Below are positions 36,701-48,222 of a DNA stretch of 64,000 bases, in pieces. The notes beneath the pieces are model-generated. The model had not been told where the DNA came from, made no database searches, and worked only from the letters and a program-made list of their open reading frames with translations. This DNA comes from Lineus longissimus (lineage: Eukaryota > Nemertea > Pilidiophora > Heteronemertea > Lineidae). The first letter of the stretch is position 1. The number at the start of each line of letters is the position of its first letter. Both the position numbers and the translations under genes were made by a program. The DNA is taken from positions 19,670,437-19,734,436 of the forward strand of contig NC_088313.1 of NCBI RefSeq assembly GCF_910592395.1, read 5' to 3'.

Positions 36701-39700
36701 AACTTGGCTATATGTTCTTCGTTTATAGTGAACCCAGACTGTTTTTTAAATGGAAGAACTACATCATGGTTGTTGTCAGTCGATATGAAAACCAGACATT
36801 TTATATTAGTTTTGACCGAGATTGAGCCAGTCAGACATTTCAGGGCCCGATATTTTACCAGAGCCCCACGGCTTCAGTCCCGAAGAAAAAAGTTGTAGTC
36901 ACATATTCAGTGAAAACATGGTGGACTGTTCAGTCAAAGTGGTCACTAATGCACCAACTAAAAGTCAAATTATTGGATTTGGCCTGTTATACGTTTTGTG
37001 ATGAAACTTTTAACGTGTTGTCTACTTCACTTAAAGTTGATACTCAACAGTCATCCTGCCTGGTAAGCACCTCATTCACCGCTTATTAGTTAAAACCAAT
37101 CGATCAGCGATAGATGAGGCATTAACTCTCTCCTGGGCGAAATATCACGGAGACTCTGGTTGCGGTTCGAAATTTTTCCGATTTATATGGTGGCGGCGGC
37201 GGATCCTGATGTCGATTTTTACGCATCCGTAAATTTGCATACGAACCACTGTACTCCACTGCACTCCACCACGCCACCTCTCCGGTGTATAGCGCCGGGC
37301 ACCTTGAAACTCACCAATTCGGCAACACTTGAAACAACACTAAATCGACATCAGGAGCCTTTTCCGAATATAAATACTTTGAATGCTAGTTTTGGCTTTA
37401 TTGTATTTGTTTCGTGCGAAAACCATTCACGAAATTACCAATTAACAATCAGGCAGATAAGAAATATTTATATTACTTAAAGCTAACGATGCTGCGAAAA
37501 GATGCATTGAGCGAAAGACGCTGGGAAAATATCGAAGCTGTACTATGAGTGTGTGGAAAGGCTTCAAAGCTTTGGTTGCTTTTTTTGTGCTTTAAAGATT
37601 GTCACGCTGACAGAAGATTCACTAAATTATTGTTTCGTCTTTTACAATAGTTCAACTACGATTTGTCACTATTTTGTTTGATGATAATCACGTCAGAAGC
37701 GGATAATTAATTGCTTTTTGAGTGTGTGCCCGTTGTTTCAGCAGATAATTGAAAATATCGGTTACGGGAATTTTCTATCCATATTTCATGAAGTTGCAAG
37801 GTGTTTAGACAACATTGTAAAACATGATGATTCAATCCATATTTATGAATGCTGAAGTGTCAGAGTTGTGAGCTGCGGTGCATTTCTCATTGGTTTTTTG
37901 CACAGATCTGCAGACAAAGGACTCAGAATCAGCTTCGGATAATCTGTATTTCCTTCTTCTTTTCTTCTCACCAATATTCATGAAATATGGATAGAAAATT
38001 CCCGTAACCGATATAGAAGTTGCACGAAATATTGGTGGACCAATTGCACGTACACTGCACCACATTGCCGCGACAAATTTGTTCGGCAATCCATTGCGGG
38101 TACAAATTGCCGGGCGAATTTGTCCCATCAAGCTTGATGGTTCAAATTGTCCCATCGCCCGGCTTGTTAAAAGCTCGGCTTTGTCGTGGTGTACGCGCTA
38201 ATGGATCGGCAATTAGCTAGTTATATGGTTCGGCGACAGGTGGCGCTTTCGAAATGGCGCTTTCTGCGTATTGTTTGCGCGCCATCTGTTGCCGGATTTA
38301 TAACTAGCTGCAGCGCTGGTGTACGCGCTTGGTGGATTTTCGATGGGGCATTGGTTCGCGAACCAAGATTGGTAGTCAATTTTCAGGTGGTGTACGGACA
38401 CCTTGCTCGGTGCATGACGAGTGCCTAGCCCCGCAAGGTGTTCATTACCCTGGCAAAGACATGTCTACGACATGACCTCATTCACATGGTATTGTACTTG
38501 CACTGGCACACGTTAAACCAAACTTACTTTTTCGTCAAGTGACTTGCCTCAGGTTACTAGCGGCGTTTGAGTGTCGAACCCGGACGATCCCTCGAGGGTT
38601 GACCATGAAAACTGAAAACTACCACGAAAACCGTTTCACTTCGGAATACAATCCTTCTGTATAAAAGTTGCAAAACTGCAATTATAAAAACACGTTTTAT
38701 TTTAAAAGCTTGATTCTAATTTCTACTGTCTTCATTTACAGAACAACAACAGTAAAATCTTTCATTTCGTCCTTGACATTTTGCTTGGGTTAAACTTTGG
38801 TATTCTCTGTGAGTTCTCTAGTTTCATGAGACATGCCAGTAGGCGTGCTGGCATGATACTTAAATTTGCCTTTGGATTGATGACACCAGAAAGTAATTCA
38901 AATAATGGTATGCAGGCAGCTGGAGACACCGCCAAGCCACTGAATATCTCACTGTTCAAGTAATGACTTTGAATAATAAGTAGCCACAGCGTGAGAATAA
39001 AAGCTTAGAATTGAGGAAAGATTTCACACTTTTATGATTGGTTGTGATCTTTGTAATCAACTCCAATACCATTTAACTTTTGCATTATCAAGTAACTTTA
39101 AAATCCTCATTTCGACCACCTGGTGTGGTAAATATCGCTTGCACTAAGACCTCTTTTACGACTCTTGACTGGAGTGGAAACTGTCTTGTCAGTCATCCGC
39201 TGTAAATTTCAAGGTTGTCCCCATCTTTCAGTGTATCCATACGGTAGACAGCTGTCTTTCGGCTTTTCCAAACAATGAGGGTAGGACACGGCAGAAATAT
39301 CGGCCCGGTTGATCAATGCTTTATGAGTAAAGCGACCGCTTCTAAACTTAGGAAAACCCTTGGGTTCCGCTAAGACCTGGCGAACCTTAGTTCCAAGTAT
39401 CAGCCAAGGATTTGACGGGCGGGCCTTTTATTTAACCCCAATTACATGCAGAAAGAGACGATGGAGGGTGTACTATTGATGGAAAGTCTTTAATCTGCGA
39501 GCATCGTTTTAAGTTCTCCTAGCACGAGCGAGAACGGCGCCAAGTTGATTCTGCTTTTAATCGAGGCACCAGAGTGGATGGAGATCTTGATGAAATTGCA
39601 TCCTTTTTTAATGAACCTCGACCCCTAGATGCCAATCCTTGTAAGGATGCCGAGAATATCCGTTCTCTCCTAAAAATTGCCGAAAAACCGAGGCGCCGGA

Positions 39701-42700
39701 AGCTTTTTAGCTGTTGACATTACTGACAAACCAAGAGAGACCATGGTCGCCGCGTGCATGCCGTCGTAAAGAGTATATGTCCTTGGATAGAGTGTCCCGG
39801 CTTAGCAGTCGCCATTCTAAAAAGATAATGGAAAGACAACTTCGACTTAAAACTTTATCCACTCCGAGGATTATCTAGTGACATTTCAATCCACTTTCTA
39901 AAACGTCATCAGCCACGATCGTGAATCGTGAATCACTCTCCAAGCAAGCAGCTTACTGTACAAGGCAGTATGTCCTTATTCTTTTAAGAGTTCGCTATGT
40001 CATTTGCGTATTGCCGATTAGTACACTGGGGAAGAAAAGAGGCGAGGAGTTTGAGCCCGTTTTTAATGAAAGTAATTCTCGGCAGCTCAAGGCACAATTC
40101 CACAGGAACGTTTACCACGGTGGTCGCCGCAGCAGCCACTATCATCTACACTCCGGACGCAGTGGACCGGCCTCGTTCCTCATACGCGAGTTTTGTCAAC
40201 ATGTTCAGCATGCATACCAAATCTACATCTATCTCTAAAGTAGTCTGCGCCAGAGTTTTAATAGGAAATGAGAAAGTACATTTTCGTAGGAGGTTAAAAA
40301 ATGGAGAAGAAGGCTTAACGCCGGCTGTTAGATGGAAATTCACTTAACTCTCTCCCCGTGTATTCCCGGTTCATCTAATTTCAATTTCCGGGATTGTTTT
40401 TGTTCATACACTTCAAAATTCCGAACACGAAAGAACCTGTGAGGATGTGTGACATCATCATCATCATACAGATCCGAAAGCTTGGTTTCTGAAAAAAGAG
40501 TGACCGATTTTGCACCGCGGCTATTCGGGCGTAGTCTTATATTCATGAGAAAACTCAGGTATAAGTTTTCTCCGCCCGTGGTCACACTGGCGGTTTAATA
40601 CGAATTGAATGGTTATGAAGCGACGCCGTTCCATAGAGCAGGAGGATATATCGTCAGATCGCCTCATCAACAAGATTTCTCGTTAACTTTGTCAATTATG
40701 TTCCAGGCCGGCAAGCTTCAATCAAATGTCTATTATCTGTTACGGTATCAGCGTATCAAAAAGATCAGAATCACTCGGAGAGAAGATGTATCGTCATTGG
40801 TTAAAGGCAATGTTCAGTGAGCAATTCATCCGGCTTGGAGTCCCCTGGGCGCAGTTTCCCAATGTCACCTCCACCACCTGGAGAGCATCTTGATGGATGC
40901 GCACTTTCTCTTCCTGTCAGTATTTCCTCAGAGGATTCGCTGCTAATGCTGCAGACTCTTTCACCAGTCTCGTGACCCTCCGCCGAGGTGGAGGATCGAG
41001 GTTACCGGGACTACTAATGCTGCTGGCGTCAGGGGGAAGAGCTCTCTTAGCCTTCACATTGTCTCCAGGCCATTACTCTATTCTTCGAAGTATTCTTACT
41101 GGCTACGTTGAAAGTGGAAATATTTATATTTAGTTGTATGACCCATTTTCAAACTCCCAGCGGACTATTGGTTTTTGTGTCTGAAATGTTCAAATGGCGA
41201 CAAAATAGAAGCAGATGACATACTAGTTCATTTTTAGGGCAATTCCCTTCAAACACTGGAATAGAAAGGTCAGGTAAAAGATACATGTAATTATTGTTAT
41301 CCATCGTAGATTAGATTGGTCGATACTCAATCCGTAGTAGCATACAGTACGCCCGGGCAAGTCCATATCACGTCATATTGATATTCCGGTAACTATACCA
41401 GCACTAATCTTGCTAATTATTCCAGTATCGGGCTCATCCTCTGTCATGACAATCGTTATCAAGCGAGGCAGAGCCATAAAGACAGTAACATGTTACCAAC
41501 AACGATGGGTTTTTCGAATCGGTTCCCCAAATCCGCCCCCCGTCATAATCTAGAATACAAAGCCAAACTAGTCGGGGAATCTGCACCTTCGGATTAGAAT
41601 CACATCACTGCCGTCCCCCTGCTCTCCTCACACGTTCTGATGATAAATTATGCAGGAGGCAAGTCTGAGGAGAGACCTGTGCGACACCCTTTAGCACCTC
41701 GAGAGCAGCTAATGAGGACTGAACAGAAGCCTGTCTTGTATCGATTCGCTACTTTCAATAATTGCCCATTGACACGGGCGGGTTGTTTGGTATGCGCCGA
41801 GACAGAAAGCGACAATAGGCGAGGCTTACCGATGATCTGCATTATGCACGCTCGTACATGTATATATTGAATCATATCGCCCACTCAGTCAAGCCAAAGC
41901 AAATTCCTTTACTGCGCCCAATGATCACTTGGGGACAACCAATGGAAGCTTCTCAGTCATGCCTAAATTGTCTCCTTTTTTAACTTGTTACCGAGCGAGG
42001 AGCCTGGAATGATGAAGTTGCTGTCGTTCCTCCTGGGATCACTCTTGGCTTTGTTCGCTCAGGATGTGGCGAATCTTTATAGTTACATGTGATCTTTGTT
42101 CATTTATCACAGAGTACAATAGTTTTATTCAGTGTTTCGTTCTTTCTGTGACCTCAGTGAGGTTTGGTGGCTCATGATGTTGCGTGTCTTGTAGTTATCT
42201 GCTCATCCATCACACATAAAGTACAAATGGTTTTAGTCAGTGTGGAACTAATCCGTCAGCGACCCATTGACGTCAATTTGATACAGTTTTATACCCCAGG
42301 ACATGCTGTTGACTTGCCAGTCACCTGACGTGACAAGTTCGTATCTCTACATCTATATCAATCACCAGTCTCCAGCCGTAAGCCGACAAGTCCGTGTCTC
42401 TACATATCAATCACCAGTTTCCAGCCGAGTTGCATGAATATTGCAAGGCCATGTCTCTCGCGGTGATTAGTTGAGTAATGAGAATTCCTCTCCTGACACC
42501 ACTACAACAACCTGTTGGAACGCTGCTGGGACGAGTCACAGCCACAACATGGTCCTCACGATTAGCCACGCAATTAACCATGTGATTATATAATGCCAGC
42601 GAACTGTGTGCATCGTGAGTCGTCATTTATATAGTGAACTGGTGTCGGAAAGAGACATGTCAGCATTGGTGAGATTCATTCGTTAGAGGAATTCATATTA

Positions 42701-43963
42701 CCTCGCTCGCGGTCTTTGTTTATCTCATCAAGCAAGACCACGCGGCGCCAAAAGTTTTGGACGGAAGTTGAGGTCTACCCGAGTTGTCTTGATTAGATAA
42801 GAGAGGACCGACAGCGTGGTATCAGTTTTTGTTCCAAACACGCTGAAAGTCAACATTTGCCATAATATCAAACCAAGGTCCTTGGTTTCGACATCAAGCA
42901 CCGCTATATTTGTATTTTGTGATCCTGTCAAGTTGTCTTCGAAACATAAACGAGCAAATCAGCGGAAAGTTCGTTGTGGACTTGCTCCAGACAGACGCTA
43001 CTTTCACGAGCAGCAATTTAGGACTTCCGGTCGGTATCTGACCAACGAAAAGACACTTATCAATGAATGTGTCATATGAGTTCGAGGCAGAGCATTGCCG
43101 TGGTCGAGTAGAGGTGTCCGGATTGGCCAGTTCTTCCAAAACTCGTTCATTTCGCCATCTTTCTCGTTTCAGGTAAAGCCGTGCCTTTCATCGAGAATGC
43201 CGTAGCGGACGCCAGCGTTTTGACCATCCTCGCCATCAGCCTGGAGCGTTACTATGCCATCTGTCATCCATTTCGTGCCCAGTACATGTGCACTCCGACA
43301 AGATCAGTCAAAATTCTTGCCGTCGTTTGGATCATCGCAGCAGCAGTCGCCATTCCTTTTATCTTCTACGCAGCTTTACGTTACGAAGAATTTTACGACG
43401 GGACAAAGGCTCACGCTTGCTCAACAGCGTTCACTGATCAAAAAGGCAGAGTTTATATTTTGTGTAGCACAGCATTATTTTTCGTCATGCCGTTGATTTT
43501 GCTATCCCTACTTTACAGCATTATCATAAAGCGGCTCGTTTACGACGCCAAAGCGTTGCTTGACGGCGACGTCAACAGTGCGTCTGCGCAAAAGACCAGA
43601 CGACAGGTTGTTTACATGCTCATCTCCATCAAAGTGCTTTTCTTCGTGTGCATGCTGCCGTTTCGGGTGTTCAGTATCTTTATGATTTACACCCCAATGG
43701 ACAAGCTAGCAGACTTAGGACTAGAGGGGTACTTGAATATTCTATGTTTTTCCAGGATAATGTTTTATATGAACAGTGCGGGCAATCCGATCATGTACAA
43801 CGTCCTTAGTACGAAGTTTCGGAATGCCTTCAAGAGGGCGCTCGGGTGTTCCAAAGACAGACGACTTGAGCGCCGCCTGACGTTGTCCACGTACTATAGT
43901 GCCGCCCGACAGACCCCTAACCATGAGTCCACGGGGGACACAGAAAGTACCATGTGTCTATGA
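30746..43963 (+). CDS. Class A peptide GPCR, receptor 2 (two exons, 12-kb intron)
   Basis: Seven-transmembrane receptor of 382 residues. Exons are 30746-31103 and 43173-43963. The intron splits the Cys120 codon in phase 1, exactly as in the receptor at 8940, with near-identical boundaries (atgt before gtaagtat; ttctcgtttcag before gtaaa). Landmarks are N-glycosylation sites NYS and NTT near the N-terminus, GN in TM1, LADLL in TM2, Cys120-Cys202, ERY at 144-146, CMLP at 279-282 in place of CWxP, and NPIMY at 324-328. It belongs to the same ghrelin/TRH/CNMamide-like branch; the ligand is unknown. The intron contains a complete gene on the opposite strand at 32511-35032. AATAAA occurs at 44069 and again at 44984, the latter followed by a GT-rich tract, so two poly(A) sites are possible. 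Confidence 0.88.
31984..32052 (+). repeat. Dispersed 70-bp repeat, copy 1
   Basis: ccggacgcagtggaccggcc begins a block that continues through ctcgttcctcac and gagacagtatgaataggatg. The same block recurs at 40151-40184 (5' part only), 46331-46400 and 47837-47904. No terminal repeats or coding capacity are visible. Confidence 0.85.
32511..35032 (-). CDS. Secreted Ig-like protein of unknown family (four exons)
   Basis: A 519-residue protein from exons 34979-35032, 34621-34819, 33021-34018 and 32511-32819. All junctions obey GT-AG with matching phases 0, 1 and 0. Exon 1 encodes a signal peptide (MDRGYFVVILLLSVTRSK), so the product should be secreted. I do not recognise the family. Cys328 and Cys381, the latter in GTYRKYKCKA, have the spacing and F-strand pattern of an Ig-like domain. 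A second such pair may be Cys423 with Cys500 or Cys503. N-glycosylation sequons lie at residues 98, 347, 355 and 442. No transmembrane segment is visible. A DSG motif near 244 and abundant aromatic beta-strand-like stretches suggest further beta-sandwich folds. An AATAAA on this strand lies at 32282-32287. The gene sits wholly inside the intron of receptor 2, on the opposite strand. Confidence 0.85.
34140..34475. repeat. 28-bp dimeric minisatellite in an intron
   Basis: A unit of gcaaatgatgtatggtgtat plus eight bases alternates between two versions, ending ttgaaaaga and ttaaaaagt, giving a 56-bp dimer repeated about six times. It lies in the second intron of the secreted Ig-like gene. The open frames here arise from the repeat and are not exons. 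Confidence 0.9.
37755..38014. mobile_element. Foldback element with perfect 38-bp inverted repeats
   Basis: The arm at 37755-37792 (atatcggttacgggaatttt onward) is the exact reverse complement of 37977-38014, separated by 184 bp with no gene. Perfect identity over 38 bp suggests a recent insertion or maintenance by gene conversion. The superfamily is not clear; a foldback or MITE element is the best description. Confidence 0.8.
38215..38309. repeat. Imperfect ~32-bp inverted repeat in a GC-rich patch
   Basis: agctagttata followed by a cggcgacaggtggcgc-type sequence pairs with 38277-38309 at about 27 of 32 positions. The element is flanked on both sides by the same ggtgtacgcgct string (about 38189 and 38319), as a direct repeat outside the arms. 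It is probably another small transposable element adjoining the 37755 foldback. Confidence 0.6.
38742..38963 (+). other. Possible terminal exon of an unidentified nested gene
   Basis: A strong acceptor, ttctactgtcttcatttacag, is followed at once by 73 open codons ending in TAA at 38961-38963, with AATAAA at 38996-39001. This is the layout of a terminal coding exon. The predicted peptide contains FVLDILLGLNFGIL and ASRRAGMILKFAFGLM; I do not recognise it. The minus strand is also open for 65 codons over the same stretch, so the orientation is uncertain, and no upstream exon has been found. Confidence 0.3.
40151..40184 (+). repeat. Dispersed 70-bp repeat, copy 2 (5' half)
   Basis: ctccggacgcagtggaccgg and the following cctcgttcctcat match the first half of the copy at 31984. 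Similarity ends abruptly after that. Confidence 0.75.
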
Positions 43964-46052
43964 CATATGCTATGCTGCCACCCTAGTTGTATCAGACTCT
44001 AGCAAAAGAAAAAACACGGATCGTCCTTCGGAATTGCACCTATTTAGAGGCATTGATGATATCATACCAATAAAAAGTGTTCAAGATGATAGGTGAAGGC
44101 CTTACAGTATTTCACAACTTACTATTTCTGCACCAAATAATCAGAATCTGGATGTAAGCAGGCCGCGTTGGAATAGCCTTGTACGAGTGAACACATTCCC
44201 GCCGGCAGGCTTGGATCTTTTTCAACGTTTATCCGGCACACCGGTCGGAGTATAATATTATCGATGATACTCATATAAAGAGCAATGTCGTCATCGTCAT
44301 ATCATCATCATCATCATCATCGTCATCATCGTTGTCATCGTCATCGTCATTGGTCATTTTCATCTTCTTCGTCGTCGTCATTTTCATCGATAATCGTCAT
44401 CCTCATCGTCATTGTTGCCGTCATCGTCTGGCCTCCAGCAGCATCATGGCTCTTTTACGAATAAGAGCAGCAAAGATCCATCTTCACATCAAGTCAAGAT
44501 TTTCTTTTTCAGTTCAATGTTTCTCCAAATGTCTCTTTAAATTTCGACAACATTTAAATTTTCATTATCATTTACATTATCCTTTACATTTTTATCGTTC
44601 ATATTTTCATTATTGACATTTTCATTATCTGTTTACATTTTACATTTCCATTATCAATCAGATTGTCATTATCAATTACATTTTCATCCTCTTTTACATA
44701 TACATTGTCAGCATCATTTAGTACATTCTCATTTTCCAGTTCATCCCCACCATAATTTTACCTATCTATCTGAAATATTTTGTCTTATAAAACAGTTCAT
44801 GAGATACGATGCTGGGTCCCATTGTTTAGATCGTCTTTTGACATTGAGATTGTTAAATTAGGTGTGGCAGCCCCCTTGTACTCATAGAGGCTGAGTAGTT
44901 ATCAAAACTGTTTTGTGCCTCGTTCGAGACCGACAGAGGTCAATACTAAATCTATGTATATTCGGGTATTTGTGAAGTTTCGAAATAAAAGTTGCTAATT
45001 TCATTCAGTGTTTGTCTTTTTGTGTACCGCCAAATGTACACAATCTTTGGTATTAAAAACAAGTCGATAATGGCTTTGAACTAGCTGCAATTGCATCATC
45101 TGTGCTGTCTCTCCGATCAGAGTTTACACAGGCGACCCTGGCTATCCTCGGACCAGTTGATCCGGTGTTAAAGTTTGAAATGTCCTACGATGTAATGTCC
45201 GGGAAACAAAGAATTGTATTATTCGCTTCAATCTCTAAGCTATTGCCGGTCATGATCTCAATGGAACCATATACATGTACCATGATCCGTCAGAATACAC
45301 TAAGACAGGACACTTTTTCCAGGGGGACATTTTCTACCTCTACACTGGCCGCTGTCGTCAGCATAACAAGTGTATCTCGGCTTGTTGTGTCATTGTCTTT
45401 CACTCTAACAGGCTGTGCCCTTGTCTTTCACTCTAACAGGCTGTGCCCTTGTCTTTCACTTCCTGGGCTGGTGATTTGTTGTCTGCATTTGAGACACAAA
45501 GGCCAACTGGGATCGCTGCCCAGGGTGTGTCTCATTGTCTCTACGGGTTGCCTGTGGTCGAGGCACATATCTTGGCGAGATGTGCCATTGTCTCTGCATG
45601 TTGCCAGCTTGTTTTGTCTGAGACACATTGGCCAACAACCAGGTATTATTTTCGGGCTGTGTGTGACATTGTCCGCGTATGATAAATCATTGGCACAAGA
45701 AATATACATCTCTTCAAATGGTGGTTCTATTTACCCATATGACCTGATAGATGACATAAAGTCAACATCCGCAATCAAATTCCAAGTATTTATTTCTACT
45801 AAACTGGGACACTACTACATGAACATCGGCAAAACATTTTTTATCAGCTTTCGTATACTATAAACTAATTTAGTAAGAAACGAGATAAAGAGCAAATCTT
45901 CCCCAATGGCTATATCCGGGTTTGCGCGAAGTAGGCTTCTACAAAGGCTTCATATAGGCCAAGAGTCCACAAGGCAATAGTCATTTCGAGAGGTTTGTCA
46001 CAGGACAGAAGATTAGGACATCCTTGCACTGATATCGTACGGACATCTCGAG
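43964..46052. other. Intergenic, with low-complexity tracts
   Basis: Contains a tcatcg-type microsatellite at 44285-44450, a cattttcattat-type low-complexity tract at 44560-44760 and a 30-bp tandem duplication at about 45408-45468 (gtctttcactctaacaggct). Motifs like ccattgtctct recur at about 45530-45600 and again near 51140-51180. The 253-codon open frame at 45102-45863 has no ATG start and overlies these repeats, so I do not call it a gene. Confidence 0.6.
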
Positions 46053-47821
46053 ATGAAGCTCTTCGTGCTTCTCCTCCTTGTAGCGGCAGCGACTGCAGAA
46101 CTCGAGAGAATCAATTCGCAGGTAAATTACACCTCAAAGGCACTGAGCCGTTCGCTCCTCCGAGAGCAGGCCGCCAACAATTTTCATCCACTGTTTTCAG
46201 TCCTTGCCGATCCTGTCCAGCTCCTACCAAGAGTGATCCATGATCTTCATTGCACTCTCGAGACACCGACACTAGCTGTTTCTGCGGGTTCCATGTCAGA
46301 GCTTGACCGGTGATTCTGGATGGCGGTTAGACTACGGACGCAGTGGACCGGCCTCGTCTCTAACCCTATGAGACAGTATGAATAGGATGACGAAGTGGAC
46401 TGCCCTGGGAGTCTAGATGGCGGTTTTCTCAGTGTGTGCCCGGTCCGATCCAGCTCCAGAGTCGACGAAGTCCTTCCTCTTTTCCACAGGTCCTTGTTTG
46501 TTACTCTTTCTGCCCATTTGAGGTGAAAGCTGTGTACATACTGAGGCAAATGTCAGCGAGATCATACTCATAATTTCCATTTGTCCTTGATTGGGATTCC
46601 TTGAGGACAAAGTCACAACCAGAATGCAGGGATACGTTCATTTTATCATATTACTCGTTTCAGGGAACTGGTGATGATGGCGATGAATTCGACTCCAATG
46701 GTAAGTATAGCAAGTCAGTCTATATGCATGTGGTCTCTTTTCTGGAATATATTTACAATTATTTGAATTATGACCAGTACATTTCACCGTGTACAACACG
46801 ATATAGTCGTACCACTGTGTGGTTGACGTGTATAATGTGAAGGCACTCTAGATTTTATATAATGGCAGCCGAGCATCGTCTTGGAATTTTTTCTATGATT
46901 GCATCTGGTTTATGATATATATAGTTAAGGGCCGTTACTTGGTAATGACCTATTACACATTTTTGTACCTCCGGCTATTTAAACACCGATAGTAGTCAAG
47001 TGGAGTAACCCTCAAGATCGTTACAATGAACTGTTCTTCAGGCACAGCCGTTCACCACCCGTTGAAAACCAGGGCTCAGGAAAATCGGTCGTAACCTCAC
47101 TTACACCTTCTTTATTACAGCCGTTCTCATCAGGCACGTCCGTACACCACCCGTGTTGGCCAGGGGGTTGCTCTCCTTCATGACACAGAAATTCGTCAAC
47201 AAACACGTGGTCAACGTTGGGGACATGTCCTTCAGACACCTGCGTGGTAAAGCATGGGAGGAGAATTTCGAGAGATTCGCTCTACAGAAGGCGCGGAATG
47301 GTTACAGACGTGACGATGTACCGATCCGCGATGCCCTTCCCAACACCCTCACCATAATTGAGACAAACGCTGCCGATCGCGGAAAACTTTCCGAAGAATT
47401 CCGAAACCGCGACACGACCTCTTCAAAGTTTATCACCGATGACGAGTTTAAGGTGCACACCCTGACCAAGAACAACAACAAGTTTGACTATATTGAGACA
47501 AGTCAGGAGAAGGTCGAAATGGGGATTGACCATAATGGGAATGTCAATCATTTTGCTGGGACTGTCAAATGCCGAAACAACGGCAGGCGCGGATCACGGC
47601 AGAGGAGGTCTGTCTTCAGGCTGAAAGGCAAGCTTTGCACACGCACTTGGATAAACCCGTCCCCGCCAGAGTCTTCACTGGGTACGAACTCGGGGACGTC
47701 GGGTCAGTCTGGAACGGGCAATGGGCAGACCGGGCAGACTCGGCCACAGCGCTCCTGTCGCAGAGGCTACCGTCGTGTCGCCGGGAGATGCGTGAGGCAA
47801 AGACGAAGGCAAAGTGGTTAG
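46053..47821 (+). CDS. Small secreted basic protein, unknown family (three exons)
   Basis: A 268-residue product from exons 46053-46121, 46664-46700 and 47121-47821, with GT-AG introns in phases 0 and 1. It begins with a signal peptide (MKLFVLLLLVAAATA), then an acidic linker (GTGDDGDEFDSN). A central region of mixed charge, about 36-185, is followed by a basic C-terminal half with four cysteines at 186, 208, 248 and 259. RQRR at 195-198 is a potential furin-type cleavage site. A Gly/Ser/Thr/Gln-rich linker leads to the tail CRRGYRRVAGRC. I do not recognise the family; a secreted matrix, defence or signalling role would be a guess. AATAAA occurs at 48042-48047 and 48156-48161. Sequence related to the start and end of exon 3 occurs just outside it on both sides. 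Confidence 0.8.
46331..46400 (+). repeat. Dispersed 70-bp repeat, copy 3
   Basis: ctacggacgcagtggaccgg through gagacagtatgaataggatg and cgaagtggac, located in the first intron of the secreted basic protein gene. Confidence 0.85.
47033..47079 (+). pseudogene. Relic of the start of exon 3
   Basis: After an acceptor-like ctgttcttcag the sequence reads RHSRSPPVENQG in one frame, matching RHVRTPPVLARG at the start of the real exon 3 (47132 onward). At DNA level caggcac, ccgt and caccacccgt are shared. The frame soon stops, so this is a duplicated fragment, not a usable exon. Confidence 0.5.
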
Positions 47822-47836
47822 GCACCCTTTGAGTAT

Positions 47837-47904
47837 ACTCCAGACGCAGTGAATCGGCCTCGTCCCTCACCATATCAGACACTATGAATAAGATGACGAA
47901 ATGG
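47837..47904 (+). repeat. Dispersed 70-bp repeat, copy 4
   Basis: ctccagacgcagtgaatcgg through actatgaataagatgacgaa, a diverged copy lying in the 3' untranslated region of the secreted basic protein gene. Confidence 0.75.
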
Positions 47905-48222
47905 AATGCTTTGGGAGATGTTCTGTTAAGTTACTTTAGTGAAGACAGCTAAATTTCGCTGGATATCTTTCATGAGGCTGAAGTTCTTTAAAAAACCAGC
48001 CCCGTTCGTATTAATTGAGTTTTCTTGTGACTCAGCTTAGAAATAAACATTGCTGCAGTGCAGTTTTGTGCACGCAAATACGCTGAAGCTTGGCAGGTAT
48101 TTGTATAGTCTAAACGACGGTATTAACAAAGCCAAGTAATTTTTAAACCATTGATAATAAACGATATGAGACAATAAGTTGTAGTTTTTATTTCACGAGG
48201 GCATTTTTTTCGGTTTGTTCAG

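Larger units (their letters stand above)
31104..43172 (+). other. 12-kb intron of receptor 2, hosting a nested antisense gene
   Basis: Apart from the nested gene at 32511-35032, the intron contains two copies of a dispersed 70-bp repeat, inverted-repeat elements at 37755-38014 and 38215-38309, and an exon-like segment at 38742-38963. Stretches 35033-37754 and 39002-43172 show nothing I can assign; open frames there lack splice context. Confidence 0.7.

Noticed and set aside
45102-45863. 253-codon plus-strand open frame
   Set aside because: It has no ATG at its start, overlies a 30-bp tandem duplication and ccattgtctct-type repeats, and shows no domain.
46590-46635. 35-bp similarity to 12750-12781 (agtcacaaccagaatgcaggg)
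   Set aside because: The match is real but short, and nothing on either side is shared. I could not define an element from two fragments.
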